A stretch of 64,000 bases of DNA, from the NCBI RefSeq assembly GCF_021538675.1, contig NZ_JAJUKH010000001.1:1245532-1309531 (forward strand). The letters run 5' to 3'. Position 1 is the first letter of the stretch; each line of letters starts with the position of its first letter. Made by a program: the position numbers and the translations under genes. This document shows, one piece after another, positions 16,391 to 24,695 of the stretch. The notes beneath the pieces were generated by a model. That model saw only the letters and a list, made by a program, of their open reading frames with translations. It had not been told where the DNA came from and searched no databases. The stretch is from Paenarthrobacter sp. AR 02. Lineage in GTDB: Bacteria > Actinomycetota > Actinomycetes > Actinomycetales > Micrococcaceae.

Positions 16391-17782
16391 ATGAGCCCAC
16401 TCGTCGCCGGTGGCTGGAGCCCCGCGGATCAGGACCGTGCCAAGGGGAAAGCGTCCAGGGAAGCCATGCCCCGCCGCGCCCAGGGGATTTTCGCTTCGCC
16501 GGAGCGGAACGCGGTGGCCATTCTGGAGGAGCAGCACGCCTCCCGCTTGCCGCACCTTGTTCCTGTTCGGGTTGGGCGAATGCTGCAGACGCCCTTCGCC
16601 TTCTTCAGGGGAGCCGCCGCCGTGATGGCCAGTGACCTGTCCACGGAGGCGACTTCCGGGCATCAAGTGGTGGCTTGCGGCGACGCCCATTTGGCCAACT
16701 TCGGCTTATACGCGTCTCCTGAGCGCCGGCTGGTGTTCGACCTCAACGACTTCGACGAGGTCTTCCCGGCGCCATGGGAATGGGACGTCAAGAGGCTCAC
16801 CGCGAGTATCTGGCTGAGCGGGCGTAACAGCGGGCATTCGGGGGAGCAGTGCCGGACTGCGGCAGAAGCTGCGGCCCGGTCCTATCGACTGGCCATACGG
16901 CGGCTGTTCGAAGGGACGGCCGCCGAAAGATACTACTTTCAAGTTGAAACGGATGCGCTGACGGCGACCATGGCCTCGGCCCGTGTACTGGAAAAGGACG
17001 TCAAGAAGGCCAAACGGCGTACCTCGGAGCAGGTCCTGGCTAAGATGACGGCCGAAACGCAGAACGGAGAGCCCAGAATCGTGGACCAGTGGCCGTTGGT
17101 CTACCATCCGGAAGCTGCCACCTTGGATCGCGTGAGTGCTCTCTTCGAGCTGTACCGGAGTTCGTTGCGCGCGGATACTGCGGTCTTGGTAAGCCAGTAC
17201 CGCTTGGTGGACGTCGCGCTCCGCGTAGTCGGAGTGGGAAGCGTGGGAACGCGCTGTTGGGTGGTCCTGATGCTCGGCCCGTCCGGAGAGCCCTTGTTTC
17301 TGCAGGCCAAGGAAGTGCAACGGTCGGTACTGGAGAGCCATGGCGGTGCCCAGCCGACCTCCGACGTCGTCCGGTTGTTGACGAACTACGGCCAGGGCTA
17401 TCGTGCCGTGGCCGGGCAACGGATCATGCAGGCCCAGTCGGATCCGTTCCTCGGCTGGGTGGGCAACACCGTTGAATCCGATGGCCAGCTGCGTGACTAC
17501 TTTGTCCGGCAATTCCGCGACATGAAGGGCTCGTTCGCGGTGGAACAGCTCGGCCCAGGTCCGCTGGCCGACTATGCCCGGCTTTGCGGCGGAGTGCTCG
17601 CCCGCGCCCATTCCCAGACTCCGGGCAGCGCGTTCATAGCCGGCTACCTGGGGCGTTCCGAGGCGTTCGACAGGGCGATCCCACGTTGGGCCAAGCACTA
17701 CGCCGACCAGACCGAGAAGGATCACGCAGAGTTGGAACGCGCGGTCCGGACAGGCCGCCTCAACGCTGAGAGCGGCGTCTAG
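16391..17782 (+). CDS. DUF2252 family protein
   Basis: 463-residue protein of the DUF2252 family, which resembles small-molecule kinases in fold. Recognisable parts are FFRGAAAVMASDL, CGDAHLANFGLYASPERRLVF, FDLNDFDE and a kinase-like WDVKRL segment. The GDAH-x-x-N plus DLNDFD pair looks like a phosphotransferase active site (by analogy with aminoglycoside phosphotransferases), but no substrate is known. No clear ribosome binding site precedes ATG 16391, so the message may be leaderless. It diverges from the DUF1801 gene with only 45 bp between starts. Confidence 0.8.
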   Translation: MSPLVAGGWSPADQDRAKGKASREAMPRRAQGIFASPERNAVAILEEQHASRLPHLVPVRVGRMLQTPFAFFRGAAAVMASDLSTEATSGHQVVACGDAHLANFGLYASPERRLVFDLNDFDEVFPAPWEWDVKRLTASIWLSGRNSGHSGEQCRTAAEAAARSYRLAIRRLFEGTAAERYYFQVETDALTATMASARVLEKDVKKAKRRTSEQVLAKMTAETQNGEPRIVDQWPLVYHPEAATLDRVSALFELYRSSLRADTAVLVSQYRLVDVALRVVGVGSVGTRCWVVLMLGPSGEPLFLQAKEVQRSVLESHGGAQPTSDVVRLLTNYGQGYRAVAGQRIMQAQSDPFLGWVGNTVESDGQLRDYFVRQFRDMKGSFAVEQLGPGPLADYARLCGGVLARAHSQTPGSAFIAGYLGRSEAFDRAIPRWAKHYADQTEKDHAELERAVRTGRLNAESGV

Positions 17783-17794
17783 GCACTCCCCGCT

Positions 17795-18193
17795 TTAGCG
17801 CTCCGGAATGACCGCGATGCCCTGGATTTCAATGAGGGCCTCTTTTTGCCACAGCCGCGTGACGCCGATGCCGGCCATGGCCGGGTACTGGGATCCCGCC
17901 ATCTCACGCCAGATGCGCCCAATTTCGCGGCCGTTGGCCATGTAGTCGTCCACGTCCGTGAGGTAGATGGTCACGTTGACCAGGTCTTCGGGTTCTCCGC
18001 CGGCCTCGCGCAGGGTGGTCAGCACGTTGGTGAATGCCTGCGTGAACTGTTCCACGATGCCGCCGGGAACGATGTTCATGTTCTTGTCCAGGGCGGTTTG
18101 CCCACCCAGGAAGACGGTGTTGCCGGCCAGAATGCCGTGCGCAAAGCCCGATGGCTTGGGCAGGGACTCCGGGTTGATCGTCTGGTGGCTCAT
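17795..18193 (-). CDS. RidA/YjgF-family enamine deaminase
   Basis: 132-residue RidA-family protein. Family landmarks are FAHGILAGNTVFLGGQ, DLVNVTIYLTD and the C-terminal VTRLWQKEALIEIQGIAV with the conserved Arg and Glu. RidA proteins hydrolyse reactive enamines or imines, and some members are 2-aminomuconate deaminases in aromatic pathways. It is transcribed away from the FAH-cupin-CoA ligase cluster with a 136-bp shared promoter region. That suggests it removes an amino group from a ring-cleavage product of that pathway, in line with an aminobenzoate substrate. The pathway link is inferred. Confidence 0.8.
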   Translation of the reverse strand: MSHQTINPESLPKPSGFAHGILAGNTVFLGGQTALDKNMNIVPGGIVEQFTQAFTNVLTTLREAGGEPEDLVNVTIYLTDVDDYMANGREIGRIWREMAGSQYPAMAGIGVTRLWQKEALIEIQGIAVIPER

Positions 18194-18329
18194 GCTGTTC
18201 CTCCTCGTTATGGCAACTGCAAAAACTTTTGGAAAGCCTCTGTGCAGATCATTTCTGCCGTGCTACGTTGAGCATATGTGACGATCGTAAAAAAGTCGAC
18301 ACATCGAAAATTCTCGAAGGGAACCAGTA
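18194..18329. promoter_or_regulatory. Divergent promoter region of the aryl-CoA cluster
   Basis: 136 bp separate RidA (-) and the FAH-family gene (+). AT-rich for this genome, with a perfect ACGATCGT palindrome at 18281-18288 and GCAGA-TCATT-TCTGC about 30 bp before it. These are candidate regulator sites; the regulator is unknown, with the PaaX-family protein at 27242 a possible one. Confidence 0.35.
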
Positions 18330-19166
18330 ATGAAACTTGCCACCTTGCGCACGGCAAACGGAGGTACGACGGCGGCACTCGCCACGGGCGCCGACTCTTA
18401 CCTGGCGCTTCCGGCCAGCGACGTGGGCGCACTCCTGGGCCAGGCCAACTGGCGGGCCGTGGTGGAAGCTGCGGACGGAGAGGCCATCAGCAACCCTGAC
18501 TTCGCACCGCTGCTGCCCAACGCCGGCAAAGTCATCTGCTGCGGCCTCAACTACGGGGACCACATCCAGGAGATGGGCCGTGAACTCCCCGAGTTCCCCA
18601 CCCTGTTCGCCAAGTACGCGGACACCCTGGTGGGTGCTACCGACGCTGTAGAAGTCCAAGGCAGCGGCCGCGTCGACTGGGAAGCCGAGCTCGCCGTCGT
18701 CGTTGGCTCTGAACTGTTCCACGCCGATGAGGACCAAGCCCGGCAGGGCATCGCCGGATATACGGTGGCGAACGACGTCTCCATGCGCGACTGGCAGAAC
18801 CGGACGCTGCAGTGGTTCCAGGGCAAGGCGTGGGACCGTACGACTCCCGTCGGTCCGGTCATGGTCACCACGGACGAAGCCGGAGAGCATTTCCAGGTCC
18901 GCGGCTACGTCAACGGGGAACTGGTGCAGGACGGGAACACCAGAACGCTGGTCTTTGGCCCCGCGCAGTTGCTCTCCTACATTTCACAGTTCACCATCCT
19001 GCGTCCCGGCGACCTGGTGCTCACGGGAACGCCCGGGGGAGTGGGTATGGGGATGACCCCGCCGCGCTTCCTGGCGGACGGCGACACCCTGATGACCGAA
19101 ATCGATGGAATCGGCCGGTTGGAGAACCAGTTCCGGATCCACGCACACGCTGAAGCAACCGTCTAA
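18330..19166 (+). CDS. Fumarylacetoacetate hydrolase family protein
   Basis: 278-residue FAH-family enzyme. Residues of about 70-275 form the FAH domain with CCGLNYGDH, the metal-binding DWEAELAVVVG (Glu-x-Glu), YTVANDVSMRDWQ and VLTGTPGGVGMG. Members cleave C-C bonds in 2,4-dioxo acids such as fumarylpyruvate or act as hydratases and decarboxylases in ring-cleavage pathways. As the first gene of the cluster it probably handles the late product of ring opening. The start is ATG 18330, after GAAGGGAAC. Confidence 0.85.
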   Translation: MKLATLRTANGGTTAALATGADSYLALPASDVGALLGQANWRAVVEAADGEAISNPDFAPLLPNAGKVICCGLNYGDHIQEMGRELPEFPTLFAKYADTLVGATDAVEVQGSGRVDWEAELAVVVGSELFHADEDQARQGIAGYTVANDVSMRDWQNRTLQWFQGKAWDRTTPVGPVMVTTDEAGEHFQVRGYVNGELVQDGNTRTLVFGPAQLLSYISQFTILRPGDLVLTGTPGGVGMGMTPPRFLADGDTLMTEIDGIGRLENQFRIHAHAEATV

Positions 19167-19184
19167 CAACAAAGGAGAAATCCC

Positions 19185-19667
19185 ATGAGCCAGACCACCA
19201 CCGAATACCGCCTCGAAGGCGACAACTCCATCTACGCCCAGCCTGACGGCAAGGTAGTACCGGTCGTTACCCGCGCCGGTGCCGAGGACACCAACACCGC
19301 ACAGTCAGGCGACTGCATCCGGGTTTCCGGCGTCAGCATCCAGCACACCCCGGCAACCAAGATCTGGTTCGGCCAGGTATCCAACACCCCCGGATACCGC
19401 TCCCTCCCGCACCACCACGGCGAGGCCGAGACCGGCGGCTACGTCCTCCGGGGCCACGGCCGCATCTACTTCGGCGAGAACTACTCCGAGTTCATCGACA
19501 TGAAGGCCGGCGACTGGGTGTTCGTGCCGCCGTTCATGCCCCACGTCGAAGCCAACATGTCCATCACCGAAGAACTCGTCTGGTTGACGGCTCGCACGCC
19601 GGAAAACCTCGTGGTCAACCTCGAGGACGTCCCGGACGAGACCCTCGCTGACTACCGCCGGGCATAA
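19185..19667 (+). CDS. Single-domain metal-binding cupin
   Basis: 160-residue cupin. Motif 1 supplies His76, His77 or His78 and Glu82 (LPHHHGEAE), and motif 2 supplies His120 in FVPPFMPHVEAN, so a full metal site is present. There is no second cupin domain, unlike gentisate 1,2-dioxygenase (about 350 residues). An AGGAG site precedes the ATG. Its place between an FAH-family gene and a thioesterase in an aromatic cluster makes a dioxygenase or isomerase acting on the ring-derived intermediate plausible. The reaction cannot be read from the sequence. Confidence 0.8.
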   Translation: MSQTTTEYRLEGDNSIYAQPDGKVVPVVTRAGAEDTNTAQSGDCIRVSGVSIQHTPATKIWFGQVSNTPGYRSLPHHHGEAETGGYVLRGHGRIYFGENYSEFIDMKAGDWVFVPPFMPHVEANMSITEELVWLTARTPENLVVNLEDVPDETLADYRRA

Positions 19668-19670
19668 GCA

Positions 19671-20543
19671 ATGATCACTGGAACCCTGACGTCGGAAACC
19701 TTCCTTAAGGCCGTGGAGCTCACGCCCGTGGCCGCAGAGGTCTTCGACGAAGCGTATGAAGCAACCACCCAGTACGTGCCGTGGCCAAAAGCCTATGGTG
19801 GAGACATGGTGGCGCAGGCTGCGGCTGCGATGATGCGCTCGGTGGATGCTGACAGGCAACTCCACTCGATGCACAGCTACTTCATGCGCCCGGTGGATAT
19901 CGGCTCCAGCGTCCGGTACGAGGTGGAGCGCTTGCGCGATGGGCGCGGGTACTCCACCAGGACAGTCCGCGGCTTCCAGAACGGCAAACCCGTCTACGCC
20001 GCCATGGGTTCCTTCCAGGTTCCCGAGGACGGTCCGGACTTCCAGCCCCAGGCTCCAGCCGCCGTCGAGCCTGAATCGCTGCGGACAGCAGCGGAAGCGC
20101 TGGACGGCGTGGATATCACAGCAGCTGAGTACTGGTCCACGGGCCGCAGCTTCGATATGAGGCATATTCCCGGCCCGGTATATATCGATCTGGAAGGCGG
20201 CTCCGTACCGCAGCAGGCCATTTGGGTGAAAGCCTTCGATGCCCTGCCTGACGACGCCGACCTGCACCGCACGGCTCTTGCCTACGTGTGCGATTACACC
20301 ATCCTGGAGCCCCTGCTCCGGGTCAACGGGCTCAACTGGTCCAGCCCCGGACTCGCTACGGCGTCCCTGGACCACTCCATGTGGTTCCATCGGGACGGCC
20401 GCGCCGACGACTGGGTTCTCTACGCCCAGGACGCCATCTCCGGCCAGAGCAACAGGGGCCTCGCCATGGGCCGCTTCTTCGACCGGGAAGGAAGGCTCCT
20501 TGCCACGGTTGCCCAAGAAGGCATGATCCGGGCCGGCGCCTAA
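19671..20543 (+). CDS. Acyl-CoA thioesterase II (TesB-like)
   Basis: 290-residue double-hotdog thioesterase. It shows the TesB patterns KAYGGDMVAQAAAAM, LHSMHSYFMRPVD, YSTRTVRGFQNGK, and the C-terminal LDHSMWFHRDGRADDWVLY and ISGQSNRGLAMGRFF (catalytic Asp and Gln-type segment). In this cluster it would free a hydroxylated aromatic acid or a ring-reduced acid from its CoA ester. It starts 3 bp after the cupin stop, so it is in the same operon. Confidence 0.85.
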   Translation: MITGTLTSETFLKAVELTPVAAEVFDEAYEATTQYVPWPKAYGGDMVAQAAAAMMRSVDADRQLHSMHSYFMRPVDIGSSVRYEVERLRDGRGYSTRTVRGFQNGKPVYAAMGSFQVPEDGPDFQPQAPAAVEPESLRTAAEALDGVDITAAEYWSTGRSFDMRHIPGPVYIDLEGGSVPQQAIWVKAFDALPDDADLHRTALAYVCDYTILEPLLRVNGLNWSSPGLATASLDHSMWFHRDGRADDWVLYAQDAISGQSNRGLAMGRFFDREGRLLATVAQEGMIRAGA

Positions 20544-20599
20544 CCAACTTCCCACTCCCCAACCATCGCTTCAACGACGCACCACTGAAAGGAACGGCC

Positions 20600-22288
20600 A
20601 TGAGCATGACGCCATCGGCCCACGTGGACACGTTCACCCGCGACCACCTGCCGCCCGCCGACACCTGGCCGGCGCTTGAATTCACCCTCCCCGAACTTCA
20701 ATACCCCGAGCGGCTCAACGCTGCGGCCGTGCTGATCGACGACGCTGTCGAACAGTACGGCCCGGACCGTCCCGCCCTGTGGACCCCGGAAGGAACAGTC
20801 TGGACCTATGGTCAGCTCCAGACCCGCTCCAACCAGGTCGCGCAGGTCCTCACGGAAGACCTTGGTGTCCTTCCCGGCAACCGTGTGCTGCTGCGTGGCC
20901 CCAACAACCCCTGGATCGTGGCGGCCTGGCTGGGTGTCCTGAAAGCCGGCGCGGTAGTGGTCACCACTATGCCAATGCTGCGCTCCACCGAGGTCTCCAC
21001 GCTGATCCAGCTCACCAAGCCGGTGGTGGCTATTTCCGACTACCGGTTCGTGGACGAGCTCGCGATCGCCGCCGGGGATGACGTCACCGTCCTGACCTAC
21101 GGAGCAGGCAACGGATTCGACGACGACGGCGACCTCACCTCCCGTTGCGGGCATAAGAGTGGGAAGTTCACGGCTGTGGACACTGCTGCCGACGACGTTG
21201 CCCTGTTGGGTCCGACGTCGGGCACCACGGGTGTGCCAAAGGTGACCATGCACTTCCACCGGGACATCCTGGCCAATGCGGACACCTTCGCCCGCTACAT
21301 CCTGCAGCCCACTGCCGAGGACGTGTTCGCGGGTTCGCCGCCGTTGGCCTTCACCTTTGGGCTGGGCGGACTGGTGGTGTTCCCGCTTCGGTTTGGTGCA
21401 TCGTCGCTCCTGACCGAGAAGGCAGGGCCCGTGGAATTGGCTGAGCATGCCTCAAAGGCCGGGGCCACCATCCTGTTCACCGCCCCCACCGCCTACCGGG
21501 CCATCCTCAAGGAGAAGCGCGGGGACCTCCTGCGCAGCCTGCGCATTGCCGTTTCGGCCGGTGAGCACCTGTCCAAGGAAACCTGGGAAGCCGTGCACCA
21601 GGCCACCGGGTTGCGTTTGGTCAACGGAATCGGTGCAACTGAGATGCTGCACGTTTTCATTTCCGCTGCCGGTGATGACATCCGCCCCGGCACGACGGGC
21701 CGCGCGGTACCGGGCTTCCGGGCGACCATCCTGGACAACGACGGCAACGAACTCGGCCCGGGCAGCATCGGACGGCTGGCAGTGATTGGTCCCACGGGAT
21801 GCCGCTACCTGGACGATCCCCGGCAGGCGAACTACGTGGTGAACGGCTGGAACGTCACAGGTGACACATTCGCCATGGACGGCGACGGGTACTTCACCTA
21901 CCAGGCCCGCTCGGACAACATGATTGTGTCCTCCGGCTACAACATCGGAGCTCCGGAAGTCGAAACCGCCATCGACCAGCACCCGGACGTGGTGGAAAAC
22001 GCGGTCATCGGGATTCCGGATGAGGAGCGCGGCAGCATCGTCTGCGCGTTTGTGGTCCTCCGCGACGGCGTCGAAGGAGACGCCGCCAAGCGCAAGGAAA
22101 TCCAGGATTTCGTCAAGCAGACCATCGCCCCGTACAAGTACCCGCGCGATGTCCGTTTCGTCACCGAACTCCCGCGCAATCCCAGCGGAAAACTTCAGCA
22201 CTTCAAGCTCCGCGACGGCTTCCTGAAGCCTGCGGCAAACGCGGACAAGAACGTACAACTTACCCCTGCCGGCCAGAGCCAGGCCTGA
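20600..22288 (+). CDS. Aryl-CoA ligase, 2-aminobenzoate/benzoate type
   Basis: 562-residue AMP-forming acyl-CoA synthetase. It has the phosphate-binding LLGPTSGTTGVPK, the adenine motif region NGIGATEMLH, the late RSDNMIVSSGYNI hinge and the C-terminal catalytic Lys in NPSGKLQHFKL. The middle region PLAFTFGLGGLVVFPLRFGAS resembles 2-aminobenzoate- and benzoate-CoA ligases. It would activate anthranilate or salicylate as the first step for the downstream CoA-ester monooxygenase. ATG 20600 follows GAAAGGAAC; the frame is open further upstream, but that part runs inside the thioesterase gene. Confidence 0.85.
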   Translation: MSMTPSAHVDTFTRDHLPPADTWPALEFTLPELQYPERLNAAAVLIDDAVEQYGPDRPALWTPEGTVWTYGQLQTRSNQVAQVLTEDLGVLPGNRVLLRGPNNPWIVAAWLGVLKAGAVVVTTMPMLRSTEVSTLIQLTKPVVAISDYRFVDELAIAAGDDVTVLTYGAGNGFDDDGDLTSRCGHKSGKFTAVDTAADDVALLGPTSGTTGVPKVTMHFHRDILANADTFARYILQPTAEDVFAGSPPLAFTFGLGGLVVFPLRFGASSLLTEKAGPVELAEHASKAGATILFTAPTAYRAILKEKRGDLLRSLRIAVSAGEHLSKETWEAVHQATGLRLVNGIGATEMLHVFISAAGDDIRPGTTGRAVPGFRATILDNDGNELGPGSIGRLAVIGPTGCRYLDDPRQANYVVNGWNVTGDTFAMDGDGYFTYQARSDNMIVSSGYNIGAPEVETAIDQHPDVVENAVIGIPDEERGSIVCAFVVLRDGVEGDAAKRKEIQDFVKQTIAPYKYPRDVRFVTELPRNPSGKLQHFKLRDGFLKPAANADKNVQLTPAGQSQA

Positions 22289-22302
22289 GAAGGAGCAACA
22301 CC

Positions 22303-24693
22303 ATGAAAATCGCAATCGTTGGAGGCGGCCCGGGCGGCCTGTACTTCGCAGCATTGATGAAGCAGCTGGATCCGTCCCACGACATCACCCTTTGGGAGCG
22401 CAACGCTGCCAGCGACACCTTCGGTTTCGGCGTCGTGTTTTCCGATGAGACCCTGGGCGGGATCGGCAACGCCGATCCTGTGGTGGCTGAATACATGAGC
22501 CGTCGTTTTGCCCGCTGGTCGGACATCGACATCCACTTCGGCGGCGAGACGATCACCGTTGGCGGCCAGGGCTTCGCTGCCATGAGCCGCAAGGAACTCC
22601 TGGAGCTGCTGCAGCGCCGCTGCATCGAACTCAACGTGGACGTTCGGTTCAGCACGGTGGCTCCGCCGGTGGAGGAGCTCGAAGCCAAATACGATCTGGT
22701 CCTTGCCGCCGACGGCATCAACTCGCAGATCCGCGCCAAGTACGCCGACGCGTTCCAGCCGGATCTGGACCCCCGCACCAACAAGTTCATGTGGCTCGGC
22801 ACCAACCAGGTCTTTGAAGCCTTCAAGTTCTTCGTGAAGGAAACCGAGTGGGGCGTCATGCAGATCCACGGCTACCCGTACTCGGATGAGGGCTCCACCT
22901 TCATTGTGGAGATGCACCAGGACGTGTGGCACGCCGCCGGCTTTGACGAGACCGCCAACGAGGTCTTCCCTCCCGGTGTTTCGGACGAAAAGTCGATTGC
23001 CAAGATCCGCGAAATCTTCGCCGAAGAGCTGGACGGGTACGACGTCCTGACCAACAACTCCAAGTGGATCAACTTCACTACGGTCCGGAACCAGAGCTGG
23101 CGCAAAGACAACGTGGTGCTCCTGGGCGATGCCGCCCACACGGCACACTTCTCCATCGGCTCCGGCACCAAGCTGGCCATGGAAGATTCCCTCGCGTTGG
23201 CGGCCTGCCTGCACGAGCACGCGGATATCGAGGCCGCGCTGGAAGCCTACGAAACCGAACGTCGGCCCGTGGTGGCATCCACGCAGCGCGCAGCCCAGGC
23301 ATCCCTGGAGTGGTTCGAGCGCATCGGCCAGTACAAGGACCAGGACCCCACCCAGTTCGCGTTCAACCTGCTCACCCGCAGCCGCCGCATCACCCAGGAA
23401 AACCTGCGCCTCCGGGATCCCGAATTCGCCGACGCCGTGGACCGCGACTTTGCCGAGTCCCAGGGGCTCACCGAGGTGGCTCCGGCCATGTTCCAGCCCT
23501 TCCGTATCGGGGAACTGGAGCTGAAGAACCGCATTGTGGTCTCCCCGATGGACATGTATTCAGCCACGGACGGCGTTCCCGGTGACTTCCACAAGGTCCA
23601 CCTGGGCTCCAAGGCCCTGGGTGGTGCCGGGCTGGTCATGACCGAGATGGTCTGCGTCTCGGAAACCGGCCGGATCACCCCCGGCTGCACCGGCCTCTAC
23701 ACGGATGCCCAGCGCGATAGCTGGAAGGAGATCGTGGACTTCGTCCACGGCCGTTCCACCGCAAAGATCGGCGCGCAGTTGGGCCACTCCGGCCGCAAGG
23801 GCTCCACCAAGCTCATGTGGGAAGGCATCGACCAGCCGCTTGAGTCCGGCAACTGGACCGCCGTCGGCCCTTCTGCCTTGCCGTACAGCGCCGAAAACCA
23901 GACCCCCGTTGAACTGGACCGTGCTGGGATGGACGCCATCAAGGCCGAATTCGTCGCTTCTGCCGTCCGTGCCGAGGAAGCCGGCTTCGACCTCCTGGAG
24001 GTTCACGCAGCCCACGGTTACTTGCTCTCTTCCTTCCTTTCGCCGGTGTCCAACCAGCGGACCGACGAATACGGCGGCAGCCTGGAGAACCGGCTGCGGT
24101 TCCCGCTGGAAGTGTTCGACGCCGTTCGCGCGGTGTGGCCTGCCGGCAAGCCGGTGACGGTACGCATCTCCGCGACCGACTGGATCGAGGGTGGCAACAC
24201 CTCCGATGATTCCGTGGCGATCGCGAAGGCCTTCGTTGAGCACGGTGCCGCCGGCCTGGATGTCTCCACCGGCCAGGTCGCCAAGGAAGAGAAGCCTGCC
24301 TTCGGGCGCAGCTACCAGACCCCGTTCGCCGACCGCATCCGTCAGGAAGTCGCCGCTCCGGCAGGCGTGGCAGTGATCGCCGTCGGCGCTATCTCCAGCT
24401 ACGACGACGTCAATTCCATCCTCCTGGCCGGCCGTGCGGACCTCATCGCGCTCGGCCGTACGCATCTCTACGATCCCCAGTGGACCCTGCACGCTGCGGC
24501 TGAACAGGAATACCAGGGCCCGGGCGCACAGTGGATCCCGCAGTTCCGTGCCGGACGCCGCAAGCCGCCGAGCTCACGCACCGACGCAGTCCGTCCGCGT
24601 CTGTCGCTGCTCAAGGAAGTAGACATTAAAGAGTCCTCCACACACCTTCGTTGGACTCCCCGGTCCGACGCAGCATCGGTCCTGGTGAAGTAG
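22303..24693 (+). CDS. Flavin monooxygenase/old-yellow-enzyme fusion acting on aryl-CoA
   Basis: 796-residue fusion. Residues 1-390 are a class-A FAD monooxygenase: GGGPGGLYFA (7-16), the DG motif LAADGINSQIR and GDAAHTAHFSIGSG. Residues of about 395-780 are an FMN old-yellow-enzyme barrel (FRIGELELKNRIVVSPM, GAQLGHSGRKG, EVHAAHGYLLSSFLSP, and a GRT-x-LYDP end). This is the layout of 2-aminobenzoyl-CoA monooxygenase/reductase of Azoarcus evansii and of proteins annotated as salicylyl-CoA 5-hydroxylase/oxidoreductase. It would hydroxylate the CoA-bound ring at C5, and the OYE half may reduce the product. Which substrate is used cannot be decided from the sequence. Confidence 0.87.
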   Translation: MKIAIVGGGPGGLYFAALMKQLDPSHDITLWERNAASDTFGFGVVFSDETLGGIGNADPVVAEYMSRRFARWSDIDIHFGGETITVGGQGFAAMSRKELLELLQRRCIELNVDVRFSTVAPPVEELEAKYDLVLAADGINSQIRAKYADAFQPDLDPRTNKFMWLGTNQVFEAFKFFVKETEWGVMQIHGYPYSDEGSTFIVEMHQDVWHAAGFDETANEVFPPGVSDEKSIAKIREIFAEELDGYDVLTNNSKWINFTTVRNQSWRKDNVVLLGDAAHTAHFSIGSGTKLAMEDSLALAACLHEHADIEAALEAYETERRPVVASTQRAAQASLEWFERIGQYKDQDPTQFAFNLLTRSRRITQENLRLRDPEFADAVDRDFAESQGLTEVAPAMFQPFRIGELELKNRIVVSPMDMYSATDGVPGDFHKVHLGSKALGGAGLVMTEMVCVSETGRITPGCTGLYTDAQRDSWKEIVDFVHGRSTAKIGAQLGHSGRKGSTKLMWEGIDQPLESGNWTAVGPSALPYSAENQTPVELDRAGMDAIKAEFVASAVRAEEAGFDLLEVHAAHGYLLSSFLSPVSNQRTDEYGGSLENRLRFPLEVFDAVRAVWPAGKPVTVRISATDWIEGGNTSDDSVAIAKAFVEHGAAGLDVSTGQVAKEEKPAFGRSYQTPFADRIRQEVAAPAGVAVIAVGAISSYDDVNSILLAGRADLIALGRTHLYDPQWTLHAAAEQEYQGPGAQWIPQFRAGRRKPPSSRTDAVRPRLSLLKEVDIKESSTHLRWTPRSDAASVLVK

Positions 24694-24695
24694 TC

